Assembly (NCBI GenBank): GCA_003223515.1 | Contig: QHVI01000030.1 | Span: 62,001 to 126,000, forward strand | DNA length: 64,000 bases | Direction of reading: 5' to 3' | DNA from: Candidatus Angelobacter sp. Gp1-AA117 | GTDB lineage: Bacteria > Acidobacteriota > Terriglobia > Terriglobales > Acidobacteriaceae | Notes under the pieces: generated by a model | Databases searched by the model: none | What the model was told of the DNA's origin: nothing | Seen by the model: the letters and a program-made list of their open reading frames with translations, nothing else | Position numbers and translations under genes: made by a program | Shown: in pieces, positions 43,904-51,662 of the stretch | Position numbering within the stretch: position 1 is the stretch's first letter | Layout of the letters: each line of letters starts with the position of its first letter

Positions 43904-44821
43904 GTGCTAAGAGCCACATTTATTGCCCTTTCCCAAAGCAAGTCACTGCGTTCTTTTGCTGAAAAAAGCGCCATCGGGCAACGCCTTTCCAGCCGTTTTG
44001 TCGCCGGCACAACCATCGAAGATGCCTTGCGCGCCACCCAGGCCACCAACCGGCTTGGGCTCGGGGTGAGCGTGGACAATCTCGGCGAAAACGTAACCAA
44101 CCCGGAAGAGGCCCGGCAGAGCGCCGAGCTTTATCATCAGTTGCTGGATGAGATGTCCAGCCGCCGCCTGAATGCCAATGTGAGCCTCAAACTTACTCAC
44201 ATGGGTCTTGACGTGGATGAGAGCATGGCCTATGAGATCACCTCCGGCGTGGTGGAGCATGCTGTAAAGATCAATAACTTTGTGCGCGTGGACATGGAAG
44301 GCTCAGCCTATACGCAGAAGACTGTTGATTTCGTCCGCCGTCTTCACCATGGCGCCGGCTATGCCGGACGCGTTGGCGCCGTCATCCAGTCCTATCTCTA
44401 TCGCAGCGAGAAAGATGTGGAGCAGCTTGTGGCCGAGGGCATTCGCATCCGCCTGTGCAAGGGCGCCTATAAAGAGCCGCCGGAAATTGCCTTTGAAAAA
44501 AAGTCGGACGTGGACGCTAATTACGTAAAGCTGATGAAGATGCTGCTGAAGAGCGGAATCTATCACGGCATCGCCACGCATGACGAGAATATGATTCGTG
44601 CAACCATCGAGTTTGCCCAGGGCGAGAAGATTCCGGCCTCGACTTTTGAGTTCCAGATGCTCTATGGCGTGCGTCGCGACCTGCAGCAGAAACTGGTGAA
44701 GGACGGCTGGCGCTGCCGCGTCTATATTCCTTTTGGTACAGAATGGTACCCATACTTCATGCGCCGCCTGGCCGAGCGTCCGGCAAACGCATTATTCATC
44801 CTGAAGAACCTGTTACGGTAG
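43904..44821 (+). CDS. Proline dehydrogenase (monofunctional)
   Basis: The start is GTG 43904, five bases after AGGAG, giving 305 residues. FAD-barrel motifs include NRLGLGVSVDNLGENV, VSLKLTHMGLD, IQSYLYRSEKDVEQL, IRIRLCKGAYKEPPE, GIATHDENMIR and EFQMLYGVRRDLQQKL. It oxidises proline to pyrroline-5-carboxylate at the membrane, feeding the respiratory chain. The P5C dehydrogenase domain is absent, so a separate gene is expected elsewhere. Monocistronic. Confidence 0.95.
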   Translation: MLRATFIALSQSKSLRSFAEKSAIGQRLSSRFVAGTTIEDALRATQATNRLGLGVSVDNLGENVTNPEEARQSAELYHQLLDEMSSRRLNANVSLKLTHMGLDVDESMAYEITSGVVEHAVKINNFVRVDMEGSAYTQKTVDFVRRLHHGAGYAGRVGAVIQSYLYRSEKDVEQLVAEGIRIRLCKGAYKEPPEIAFEKKSDVDANYVKLMKMLLKSGIYHGIATHDENMIRATIEFAQGEKIPASTFEFQMLYGVRRDLQQKLVKDGWRCRVYIPFGTEWYPYFMRRLAERPANALFILKNLLR

Positions 44822-44945
44822 TCTGCATTGAATCGAGCAAACCAAATATACGATCTGTGGTTGCAAAGCCGTACTGTAAGAAAATCCTGAGATATGGTCG
44901 AAGAGGTATACCTGGTCCTAAGGAAATATACGGATAGCGCATGAA

Positions 44946-45173
44946 TCAATCACGCACTGGCGCAGCAAGTCCTACGTTAGGTAAGGGCATTTTTAGGAGA
45001 GTGTAGTTTTTTTCACCAGAGGCCTGTGCAGACCTGATTGCATCTTCGACGGACATTCCATGCCCGACAACATGTGTTTCATCCTCCGACAAGGCCACCC
45101 ACTCCCCTGGAGGGGCGTCTTTTAGTGCGGCGCTAAGGTCTTTGGGTTCCATACGTGAGAATGCTGCCATCAT
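44946..45173 (-). CDS. Small DUF5678-like protein (75 aa)
   Basis: The product contains PPGEWVALSEDETHVVGHGM followed by SVEDAIRSAQASGEKNYTLL, the pattern of the DUF5678 family, whose members are small and often stand alone or near toxin-antitoxin genes. No partner toxin is adjacent. The start ATG follows within a spacer between proline dehydrogenase and the Xre regulator. Confidence 0.7.
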   Translation of the reverse strand: MMAAFSRMEPKDLSAALKDAPPGEWVALSEDETHVVGHGMSVEDAIRSAQASGEKNYTLLKMPLPNVGLAAPVRD

Positions 45174-45247
45174 TATACTGCATCAATTCTTGTCCAAATA
45201 AAAACCGGAGCATGATGCTCCGGTTGCCGGTGAACTGGAAAAAAGGG

Positions 45248-45784
45248 TTACGCGCTTCTCCTCGGGCGCACGCTCAGTTCGCGCATCTGCGAGAGCAGGC
45301 TGGTGCGCTGCATGGCATCCAGCTTGTTGAGGTAAGGTACGACTTGAGAAATAAATTCATCCTGCATCAGGTCGCCGATTTCATCTTCCAGGGTGCGGTT
45401 GCTGCCCTTCAGCAGGTCCGCCATCGAAACTTCCAGCGCGGTTGCCAGGCGTTGAAGGGAGGAGAGGGTCGGCATGGCTTTTTCGTTCTCGATCTTCGAG
45501 ACGTAAGTGCGCGGCACCTGCATACGCAGAGCAAGCTGACGCTGGCTCAGGCCAGACTTTTGCCGGAACATGCGTATGGCGGTGGCCACCTGAAGGTGAG
45601 AATGGTCGTCAGCCGCAGGCTCAGTAGCCGGGGCCTGCACTTCCAGGATGGGTTCCGGTTCGTCCTCATCAAGCGAGGTACGGCATTTTCTGCAAAGATT
45701 ATTGTTGGTCCGGAACTGGACGAGATGACAATGGTCGCAACGCACTACCTCTCGGGAATCAACCGGGGCCAGTGTTGTAGCCAT
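45248..45784 (-). CDS. Xre regulator with N-terminal zinc ribbon
   Basis: The 178-residue protein starts with a CxxC...CxxC ribbon (RCDHCHLVQFRTNNNLCRKC). After a Glu/Pro/Ala linker comes a Cro/C1 helix-turn-helix (IRMFRQKSGLSQRQLALRMQ, VPRTYVSKIENEKAMPTLSS). The C-terminal part is helical (VPYLNKLDAMQRTSLLSQMR). The ribbon-plus-Xre layout is common in Acidobacteriota. Targets are unknown; it is monocistronic. Confidence 0.88.
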   Translation of the reverse strand: MATTLAPVDSREVVRCDHCHLVQFRTNNNLCRKCRTSLDEDEPEPILEVQAPATEPAADDHSHLQVATAIRMFRQKSGLSQRQLALRMQVPRTYVSKIENEKAMPTLSSLQRLATALEVSMADLLKGSNRTLEDEIGDLMQDEFISQVVPYLNKLDAMQRTSLLSQMRELSVRPRRSA

Positions 45785-45937
45785 TTAGATTTTCGGAGGT
45801 GCCAGAGCGGGCACTCCAAAACACGAACTGGCGGTAGTCTCAGGCATTACTTTAGGATTGTCAATAGAAATTTCAGGTAAAAACCGTAAAGCTGCCTGAA
45901 TAACCGGAGAAAAGCAGGAGAAAACAGGTAATAAACC

Positions 45938-46519
45938 ATGATGAATCGCGAATCGGCGTGGAGTTTACTTTGTGAGTACACCCGGTCAGAGAGCCTGCGC
46001 AAGCACATGATGGCCGTGGAGGCCTGCATGCGCGCCTATGCCCGCAAGTTTGGCGAGGACGAAAACAAGTGGGGCATCACCGGGCTGCTGCATGATTTCG
46101 ATTATGAAAAATACCCCACGACGCAGGAGCATCCGTTCGTGGGCAACAAGATCCTGGAAGAGCGCGGCTATCCGGAAGACGTGCGCCGCGCCATTCTCTC
46201 CCATGCCGACTACAGCGGGGTAAAACGCGAGACCAACATGGAGAAGGCGCTCTTCGCCTGCGACGAATTGGCTGGATTCATTACTGCATCCGCCCTGGTA
46301 AAGCCGGGCAAGTCACTGGCCGAGGTGGACGCCAAATCCGTGCGCAAAAAAATGAAGGACAAAGCATTCGCGCGCAGCGTGAGCCGCGATGACATCATCA
46401 ACGGCGCGGCTGATATGGGCATAGACTTGGAAGAGCACATCGCCTTCTGCATTGAAGCCATGAAGGGAATTGCTTCTGAGTTGGGACTGGCAGGGCAGGC
46501 CGCCGCGCCATCGGCGTAA
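45938..46519 (+). CDS. HD-domain phosphohydrolase
   Basis: The 193-residue protein has the HD motif as GITGLLHDFDYEKYP, an upstream helix with His (SLRKHMMAVEACMRAYARKF) and a downstream ligand in RRAILSHADYSGV, plus CDELAGFITASALVKPGK. This subset is close to predicted hydrolases of the HDIG/YqeK kind. It probably acts on a nucleotide or phosphate monoester. Isolated gene. Confidence 0.88.
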   Translation: MMNRESAWSLLCEYTRSESLRKHMMAVEACMRAYARKFGEDENKWGITGLLHDFDYEKYPTTQEHPFVGNKILEERGYPEDVRRAILSHADYSGVKRETNMEKALFACDELAGFITASALVKPGKSLAEVDAKSVRKKMKDKAFARSVSRDDIINGAADMGIDLEEHIAFCIEAMKGIASELGLAGQAAAPSA

Positions 46520-46836
46520 CCTCCATAAAATTTTATGGAGCGCAGCCGCCCTCGGCCAATGCCACTTACTTTAGGGACACCATGCTGTATCCCAATGAGA
46601 GATGTCATTCCGAACGCCCGTTAAGCTCACGCGCGTTTTCTTCAGCGCGTGAGTAGGGCGGAGGAATCTGCCCCGCTGCTGCCCGCCCATGCGAAAATTC
46701 TTTTAAATTCATGCTCGAATGTGCAATGTAAGTGGCATTAGCTGCCCCTCGGCTGCACGCGAAGATTTTTTGCCAGGCAATTACTGCGCCTTCCGGTGAA
46801 ACCTGCTGCGTGATCTCTGGAAATGCTGTGCAGCGT
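46520..46836. mobile_element. Spacer with MITE-like element (46558-46739)
   Basis: The element is bounded by inverted AATGCCACTTAC (46558-46569) and GTAAGTGGCATT (46728-46739), 182 bp in all, and has no open frame. It splits a REP-like sequence (left AGCCGCCCTCGGCC, right AGCTGCCCCTCGGCT), suggesting an imperfect target duplication. The same terminal repeat bounds the element at 62997-63188, whose inside is different. The interior holds TCATTCCGAACG and GCGCGTGAG hairpin words. Confidence 0.65.
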
Positions 46837-47667
46837 TTATCTGCTCCAGAACTTTCTGCCGAGACGCTTGATGTCTTGCCCGAATGCCGTATTTAATGGA
46901 CAGAAATTCAGTGCGGGGGCAAGTTGCTCAACTTGCTCTCCCACACGCCGAATCGCCTGTTCGTACTGCTGTTTATCGCGATCTCCAATATCCACGCCAA
47001 TAACGATTTGCGCCTGGCCATTGGGAAAGTCTATTTGCGCGAGGTAAAGCGCTTCGAGGTCAGGAACAGCCTTTGCCGTATCCATGAGTCTCTGCAAAAT
47101 TTCGGGTGGGGGTGGGTTGGCAGGCTGACCAATTAGAACCTTTTGTCCTTTTTTTATCTCGAGTTTAACGAGTCCGGTATCCGAAGAGGATATCGGTGCC
47201 CATCCTTCTGCCAATGCTTCCAGCTCTCTTCTTGTGATGAAGCCTCCGGGCCGCAACATCTTTCGGATTGGGTCATAAGGATTGATAGCGATCCGCTGAA
47301 ATTTTGTGTCCCTGACCATCTGGAAATATGGCATGGAGGGAATAATGATGGAAGGAGTGTTCGGGTCCCAATTCTGCAAGGCTTCCGCATCGGTAAAAGC
47401 AGGCGTTGTTTTGTTTCCGTTATGATCAAGGAAGCCGCGGAGCCCTATGTGTATTGGCTCAGATGCCGGCGATGCATCAGGTTTGCGCAGACCCTCGGGT
47501 AATTCAGGAACAGGTATGTAGAACTGGCAATCCAGGAACAACTCGTAAAGCTGTTTTCGCGTGGCGTGGGAATCATTGACCGCGACTTCGTGCATGGCGC
47601 GCAAAAGCCTGGAGTTATCGACCGCCTCTTCTGACCTTTGACCAAACAGCTTCTTAATGAACTTCAT
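46837..47667 (-). CDS. SseB-like protein
   Basis: The start ATG 47667 (MKFIKKLFGQRSEEAVDNSR) gives 276 residues. The N-half reads as the SseB domain (YELFLDCQFYIPVPELPEGL, PAFTDAEALQNWDPNTPSII, FQRIAINPYDPIRKML). The C-half matches the SseB C-terminal domain (EALYLAQIDFPNGQAQIVIG). The family is named for serine sensitivity, but its biochemistry is unknown. It follows hutH by 49 bp on the same strand. Confidence 0.85.
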   Translation of the reverse strand: MKFIKKLFGQRSEEAVDNSRLLRAMHEVAVNDSHATRKQLYELFLDCQFYIPVPELPEGLRKPDASPASEPIHIGLRGFLDHNGNKTTPAFTDAEALQNWDPNTPSIIIPSMPYFQMVRDTKFQRIAINPYDPIRKMLRPGGFITRRELEALAEGWAPISSSDTGLVKLEIKKGQKVLIGQPANPPPPEILQRLMDTAKAVPDLEALYLAQIDFPNGQAQIVIGVDIGDRDKQQYEQAIRRVGEQVEQLAPALNFCPLNTAFGQDIKRLGRKFWSR

Positions 47668-47716
47668 GTGCAGAGATTGTACAGTCGGGCAAGTGACTGC
47701 AGTAGAGCTTGTGGAC

Positions 47717-49228
47717 TCAGCGTGCCACACCGCCCGAGCGGATTAATTCTGCCACCTTGGCAAAGTCTCCGGCCATCACCCGGTCATGCTCCACTTTTGG
47801 GCTCACCTTGCGGATGGCGGCATGGACTTCCTGTAGCGGACGGCTGGTCTTGAGCGGTGCCAAAAAATCGATAGCCTGGGCGGCGGCGCATGCCTCGATC
47901 GCCAGAACATTCGTGGTGTTCGCGACAACCTTCTTCAACTTAATGGCAGCGGTCATGCCCATGGAGACGTAGTCCTCTTTGTTGCCGGACGTAGTGATCG
48001 AATCCACGGATGCCGGATGGGCCAGCACCTTGTTTTCGCTCACCAGGGCAGCCGCCGTCACTTGCGGCATCATGAATCCGGAATTCAGGCCGGCGTCGGG
48101 AGCCAGAAAGGGCGGCAGGCCTTCACTGAGCGCCGGATTTACCAGCCTCTCGATACGGCGCTCAGAAATCCCAGCGAGCGCGCTCAGGGCGATAGCCAGA
48201 TAATCAAGAGCAAAAGCCAGCGGTTCACCATGAAAATTCCCGCCAGAGATAATGTCGCCTTCAGCGTCATCTTTCACAAACACCAGGGGATTATCCACGG
48301 CGGAGTTCATCTCCGTCGTGAACGTTTTGCGGCAGAATTCCAAAGTATCGCGAACCGCACCATGTACTTGGGGAATGCAGCGCAGAGAATAGGCGTCCTG
48401 TACACGACCGCATTCCATATGAGATTCGCGGATTTGGCTTCCAGCCAGCAGCGCGCGCAGCTTGGCCGCCACGTGTACTTGCCCGGCATGAGGACGCGCC
48501 AGATGAATGCGCTCATCAAAGGCCACATCTGTCCCTTTTAATGCGTCCAGCGACATGGCGCTGATCAGGTCGGCGCTATTGGCCAGGGTTTCCGCCGTTA
48601 ACAGAGCCAGCGTGCCCACGGCCAGCATTCCCTGCGTTCCATTAATAAGGGAGATGGTTTCCTTTGCTTCGAGTACCAGCGGAGTGAGCCCGGCTTGCTC
48701 CAAGGCATCCGCGCTGTTCATTCGTTTGCCTTTGAAGAAGGCCTCGCCTTCGCCAATTAAGGTGAGTGCAAGGTGGGCCAGAGGAGCAAGATCGCCGCTG
48801 GCGCCTACGCTGCCCTGTGAGGGCACTACCGGATGCACACCGTGATTGAGCATCTCGCAGAGCCTCTCGATCACCTGAGCGCGCACCCCGGAGTATCCCT
48901 TGGCCAGGGAGTTTGCGCGCAGCAGCATCATGGCGCGGGTTTCTTCTTCGGAGAGAGGTTCCCCCACACCCACAGCATGGGAGCGCACCAGGTTGATCTG
49001 AAGCTGCCGGTTCTGCGCCGGGTCGATGCGCACATCGCTCAGCTTGCCCACGCCGGTAGTGATGGCATAGGCCAGCCGGTTTTCGCGGACCAGTTTATCC
49101 ACCACGGCCCGCGCAGAATTTACTTTCTGGCGGGCATCCTGTGCCAGGCCAACCGGCGTGCGCTGATAAACGATCTGCTCAAGCGCATCGAGCGTGAGAT
49201 TGTCGCCAGTGATTTGAATGGTAGCCAT
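47717..49228 (-). CDS. hutH: Histidine ammonia-lyase
   Basis: The 503-residue enzyme shows the MIO-forming triad in GSVGASGDLAPLAHLALTLI, the N-terminal text YAITTGVGKLSDVRIDPAQN, and the end VEHDRVMAGDFAKVAELIRS. It converts histidine to urocanate and ammonia. No other hut genes are in the window. It sits last in the run carboxyltransferase, HMG-CoA lyase, enoyl-CoA hydratase, thioesterase, with a 5-bp gap to the thioesterase, so amino-acid catabolism is a common theme. Confidence 0.96.
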   Translation of the reverse strand: MATIQITGDNLTLDALEQIVYQRTPVGLAQDARQKVNSARAVVDKLVRENRLAYAITTGVGKLSDVRIDPAQNRQLQINLVRSHAVGVGEPLSEEETRAMMLLRANSLAKGYSGVRAQVIERLCEMLNHGVHPVVPSQGSVGASGDLAPLAHLALTLIGEGEAFFKGKRMNSADALEQAGLTPLVLEAKETISLINGTQGMLAVGTLALLTAETLANSADLISAMSLDALKGTDVAFDERIHLARPHAGQVHVAAKLRALLAGSQIRESHMECGRVQDAYSLRCIPQVHGAVRDTLEFCRKTFTTEMNSAVDNPLVFVKDDAEGDIISGGNFHGEPLAFALDYLAIALSALAGISERRIERLVNPALSEGLPPFLAPDAGLNSGFMMPQVTAAALVSENKVLAHPASVDSITTSGNKEDYVSMGMTAAIKLKKVVANTTNVLAIEACAAAQAIDFLAPLKTSRPLQEVHAAIRKVSPKVEHDRVMAGDFAKVAELIRSGGVAR

Positions 49229-49233
49229 GATCC

Positions 49234-49656
49234 TTATTCCGCCGCCTGCCCCGTGAAGGCTGCAATGTATTTCTTCGGCAACGATGCACGCTGAAATTTG
49301 TCGTCGACGATCAGATGAGTGGTTTCGCCTTCCGCCAGTACCGCCTGATCGCTTACCCGCAGAATCTCGTATTCGAAGTGCAGCATATAGCGATGAACGC
49401 CCTTCAGCCGCGTGCGCACCAGGATCTCATCATCGTAATAGGCAGGAGCCTTGTAGCGAACGTGCAGGTCCACCACCGCAATATGGCAATTATCTTCCTT
49501 TTCCATGTCGCGGTATTGAAAGCCATACTGCCGCAGCAACTCCACCCGTCCCACTTCAAACCACACCACGAAGTTGGAGTGGTACACCACGCCCATCTTG
49601 TCCGTCTCGGCATAGCGGACGCGGAGTTTCGTTTCTCCAACAATGCCCTTGTTCAT
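49234..49656 (-). CDS. YbgC-type acyl-CoA thioesterase
   Basis: The 140-residue hotdog-fold protein has the 4-hydroxybenzoyl-CoA thioesterase motif VRYAETDKMGVVYHSNFVVW with the catalytic Asp region, then FEVGRVELLRQYGF and EILVRTRLKGVHRYMLHFEY. It hydrolyses short or branched acyl-CoA. Position directly between enoyl-CoA hydratase (10 bp) and hutH (5 bp) suggests co-expression and a role in clearing acyl-CoA from catabolism instead of in the Tol system, where ybgC often lies. Confidence 0.92.
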   Translation of the reverse strand: MNKGIVGETKLRVRYAETDKMGVVYHSNFVVWFEVGRVELLRQYGFQYRDMEKEDNCHIAVVDLHVRYKAPAYYDDEILVRTRLKGVHRYMLHFEYEILRVSDQAVLAEGETTHLIVDDKFQRASLPKKYIAAFTGQAAE

Positions 49657-49666
49657 AGCATTCGGC

Positions 49667-50452
49667 TCAGCCTTTCCAGGCCGGCTTGCGTTTTTCCAGG
49701 AATGAGGTAACGCCTTCTTGGAAGTCCGCGGTCAGGCGTATGGCGGCATTCTCTTTCACAGCCTGCTGAACCTGTTGATCGAGTCGTTCCCGCGTGTAAC
49801 TGGAAAGCAGCGACTTGGTGGCGCGCAGGGATGCCGGACTATTTTCCAGAAGCTGCCGTGCCAACTGCTGCGCTCTGTCCATTAATTGATCAGGAGCGAC
49901 GATCTCATTGACCAGCCCCAGATTGTGGGCTTCCTGCGCGTCGAAAATGCGTCCCGTGAGCAGCAGTTCCCGCGCGCGCTTTTCGCCGATATTCGCGATA
50001 AGAAAGCTGGAGACAATGGCCGGGACAAAGCCGATCCGCACTTCGGTATAGCCAAACTTCGCTTCAGGAACTGCCAGCGTGAAGTCGCACAATGTTGCCA
50101 GCCCGGTGCCGCCGGCAATGGCTGCGCCATTCACAGCTGCAATGGTCGGCTTCGGGAAGTCATAAAGTGTGCGAAAAAGCCGCGCCATGGTTTCAGAGTC
50201 CTGAATGTTCTGCTCGTGGGTGCGGCCGGTAAGCTGCTTCAGGTTTTCCAGATCCATGCCGGAGCAGAACGCCTTACCCGCACCGGTAAGAATGAGAATG
50301 TGAGCTGGTGATTGCGCCGCCTGCTGCAATCCAGCCAGCAAATCGTCAATCAGTTCATAGCTGATGGCATTGCGCTTGTCTGGACGATTGAGAGTGATGA
50401 TCGCGATGCGATCAGCTTCAGAGTATTGAAGCGTGTTGAATAGCCTGTTCAA
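49667..50452 (-). CDS. Enoyl-CoA hydratase/isomerase-family protein
   Basis: The 261-residue crotonase-fold enzyme has the oxyanion-hole segments GAGKAFCSGMDLENLKQL and AAVNGAAIAGGTGLATLCDF, a Glu in FGYTEVRIGFVPAI, and the ending EGVTSFLEKRKPAWKG. Between HMG-CoA lyase and an acyl-CoA carboxyltransferase, methylglutaconyl-CoA hydratase activity for leucine breakdown is the most economical guess, but the family is broad. Confidence 0.92.
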   Translation of the reverse strand: MNRLFNTLQYSEADRIAIITLNRPDKRNAISYELIDDLLAGLQQAAQSPAHILILTGAGKAFCSGMDLENLKQLTGRTHEQNIQDSETMARLFRTLYDFPKPTIAAVNGAAIAGGTGLATLCDFTLAVPEAKFGYTEVRIGFVPAIVSSFLIANIGEKRARELLLTGRIFDAQEAHNLGLVNEIVAPDQLMDRAQQLARQLLENSPASLRATKSLLSSYTRERLDQQVQQAVKENAAIRLTADFQEGVTSFLEKRKPAWKG

Positions 50453-50532
50453 TTTTGCTGCCCTTTTCTTGAATTCCTCTGCGCCCTCTGCGTTCTCTGC
50501 GGTAAAGTTAAAATCTTTCTGGTTACAACAAA
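50453..50532. repeat. Short CCTCTGCG tandem repeat
   Basis: Between the hydratase and lyase genes stand three 9-bp units in a row: CCTCTGCGC, CCTCTGCGT and TCTCTGCGG, then TAAA. The same array type occurs at 33765, 51409, 51583 and 63230. Confidence 0.6.
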
Positions 50533-51399
50533 TTAGCGCGTCATAGTATGCTTCTTCGCGATTTCTTCTGACATGCCGGTGAGAGAGTCCAAAGGCTTAC
50601 TCAAAGGGACCTCCGCGCCGACAGATGCCAGCGCCTGAATTGCTATCTCTGTAGGAATATTACCCACCAGCTCATTTTGTGCAAATGGACAGCCACCCAG
50701 CCCGCCAATCGCCGAATCGAACCTTCGGCAACCTGCATGATAGGCGGATAGTATTTTCTCCGCTGCGCCTGCTCTGGTGCTGTGCAGGTGCGCCCCGATT
50801 TCCAGATGACCATGGGCTTCGATGATCGCAGAAACCAACTCGCTCACCTGTTGCGGTGTCGAGAGCCCTACGGTATCGGCAAGCGAAACCTGCCTGATGT
50901 TCATGTCCGCGACCAGGCTAACTGCTTCGACGACCTCTTCTGCATTCCATAGATCGCCATAAGGGTTCCCGAAGGCCATGGAAATATAAACCACCACATC
51001 GAGTCCCGCACTGTCAGCCTTGAGCTTGATCTTCTCCAACTCTTCAACGGATTGTTCCAGTGTCTGGTGCTGGTTGCGCTCCAGGAATGTGGGTGAGACG
51101 GAGTAAGAGAAGCCGAGCGTATTGACAGCTTCCGTATGAATCGCGCGCTCTGCGCCTTTTTCATTGACCACGATGCCGATGATCTCGACGTCATCCGGTG
51201 GATCGAGTTCTTTCAATACATCTTCAGAGTCCGCCATCTGTGGGACGGCCCTGGGGGAGACGAACGACACCGCATCAATATGCTTGAACCCCGCCTCAAT
51301 CAAAGCGCGGAGGTAGTGGGCCTTGAGAGCGGCAGGAATCTGTACCTGTAACCCCTGCCATGCATCGCGGGGGCATTCGATCATCTTCACTGAATTCAT
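50533..51399 (-). CDS. mvaB: Hydroxymethylglutaryl-CoA lyase
   Basis: The 288-residue HMGL-like TIM barrel starts VKMIECPRDAWQGLQ, with the metal/substrate motif VSFVSPRAVPQMAD, SLADTVGLSTPQQVSE, the metal-binding HLHSTRAGAAEK and the catalytic-Cys loop SAIGGLGGCPFAQ. It cleaves HMG-CoA to acetyl-CoA and acetoacetate, the last step of leucine degradation. The carboxyltransferase upstream and the hydratase downstream are compatible with that pathway. A 30-bp inverted-repeat element separates it from the carboxyltransferase gene. Confidence 0.94.
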   Translation of the reverse strand: MNSVKMIECPRDAWQGLQVQIPAALKAHYLRALIEAGFKHIDAVSFVSPRAVPQMADSEDVLKELDPPDDVEIIGIVVNEKGAERAIHTEAVNTLGFSYSVSPTFLERNQHQTLEQSVEELEKIKLKADSAGLDVVVYISMAFGNPYGDLWNAEEVVEAVSLVADMNIRQVSLADTVGLSTPQQVSELVSAIIEAHGHLEIGAHLHSTRAGAAEKILSAYHAGCRRFDSAIGGLGGCPFAQNELVGNIPTEIAIQALASVGAEVPLSKPLDSLTGMSEEIAKKHTMTR

Positions 51400-51408
51400 A
51401 AAATCATT

Positions 51409-51610
51409 ACCGCAGAGGGCGCAAAGGACGCAGAGGAATCTTTAGGTTTTTCTTCGTGTTCCTTTGTACCGCAAGGTGCTTTGAAATCGTGCTTTCTCGC
51501 GCAAATTTTATTCGATCATCTGCGCCATTGCTGAGCGGTACGAGCTGTCTGAGGTCACGACACACAAAACTTTTTTTGGGTTCCTCTGCGTCCTTTGCGC
51601 CCTCTGCGGT
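51409..51610. mobile_element. MITE-like element with 30-bp perfect terminal inverted repeats
   Basis: The left end (51409-51438) ACCGCAGAGGGCGCAAAGG... is the exact reverse complement of the right end (51581-51610), whose text starts TTCCTCTGCGTCCTTTGCGC. Total length is 202 bp. The interior is noncoding and includes a C/T-rich stretch. It is the best-preserved member of the CCTCTGCG repeat family here. Confidence 0.7.
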
Positions 51611-51662
51611 AAAAGGGCTTTTGGTTATGGCACCGATACGCTGTGTCCTCTGTGGTTCCATC

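Noticed and set aside
50453-51660. CRISPR-like array from the CCTCTGCG repeats
   Set aside because: The units are 9 bp, degenerate and directly adjacent, with no spacers of constant length and no cas genes.
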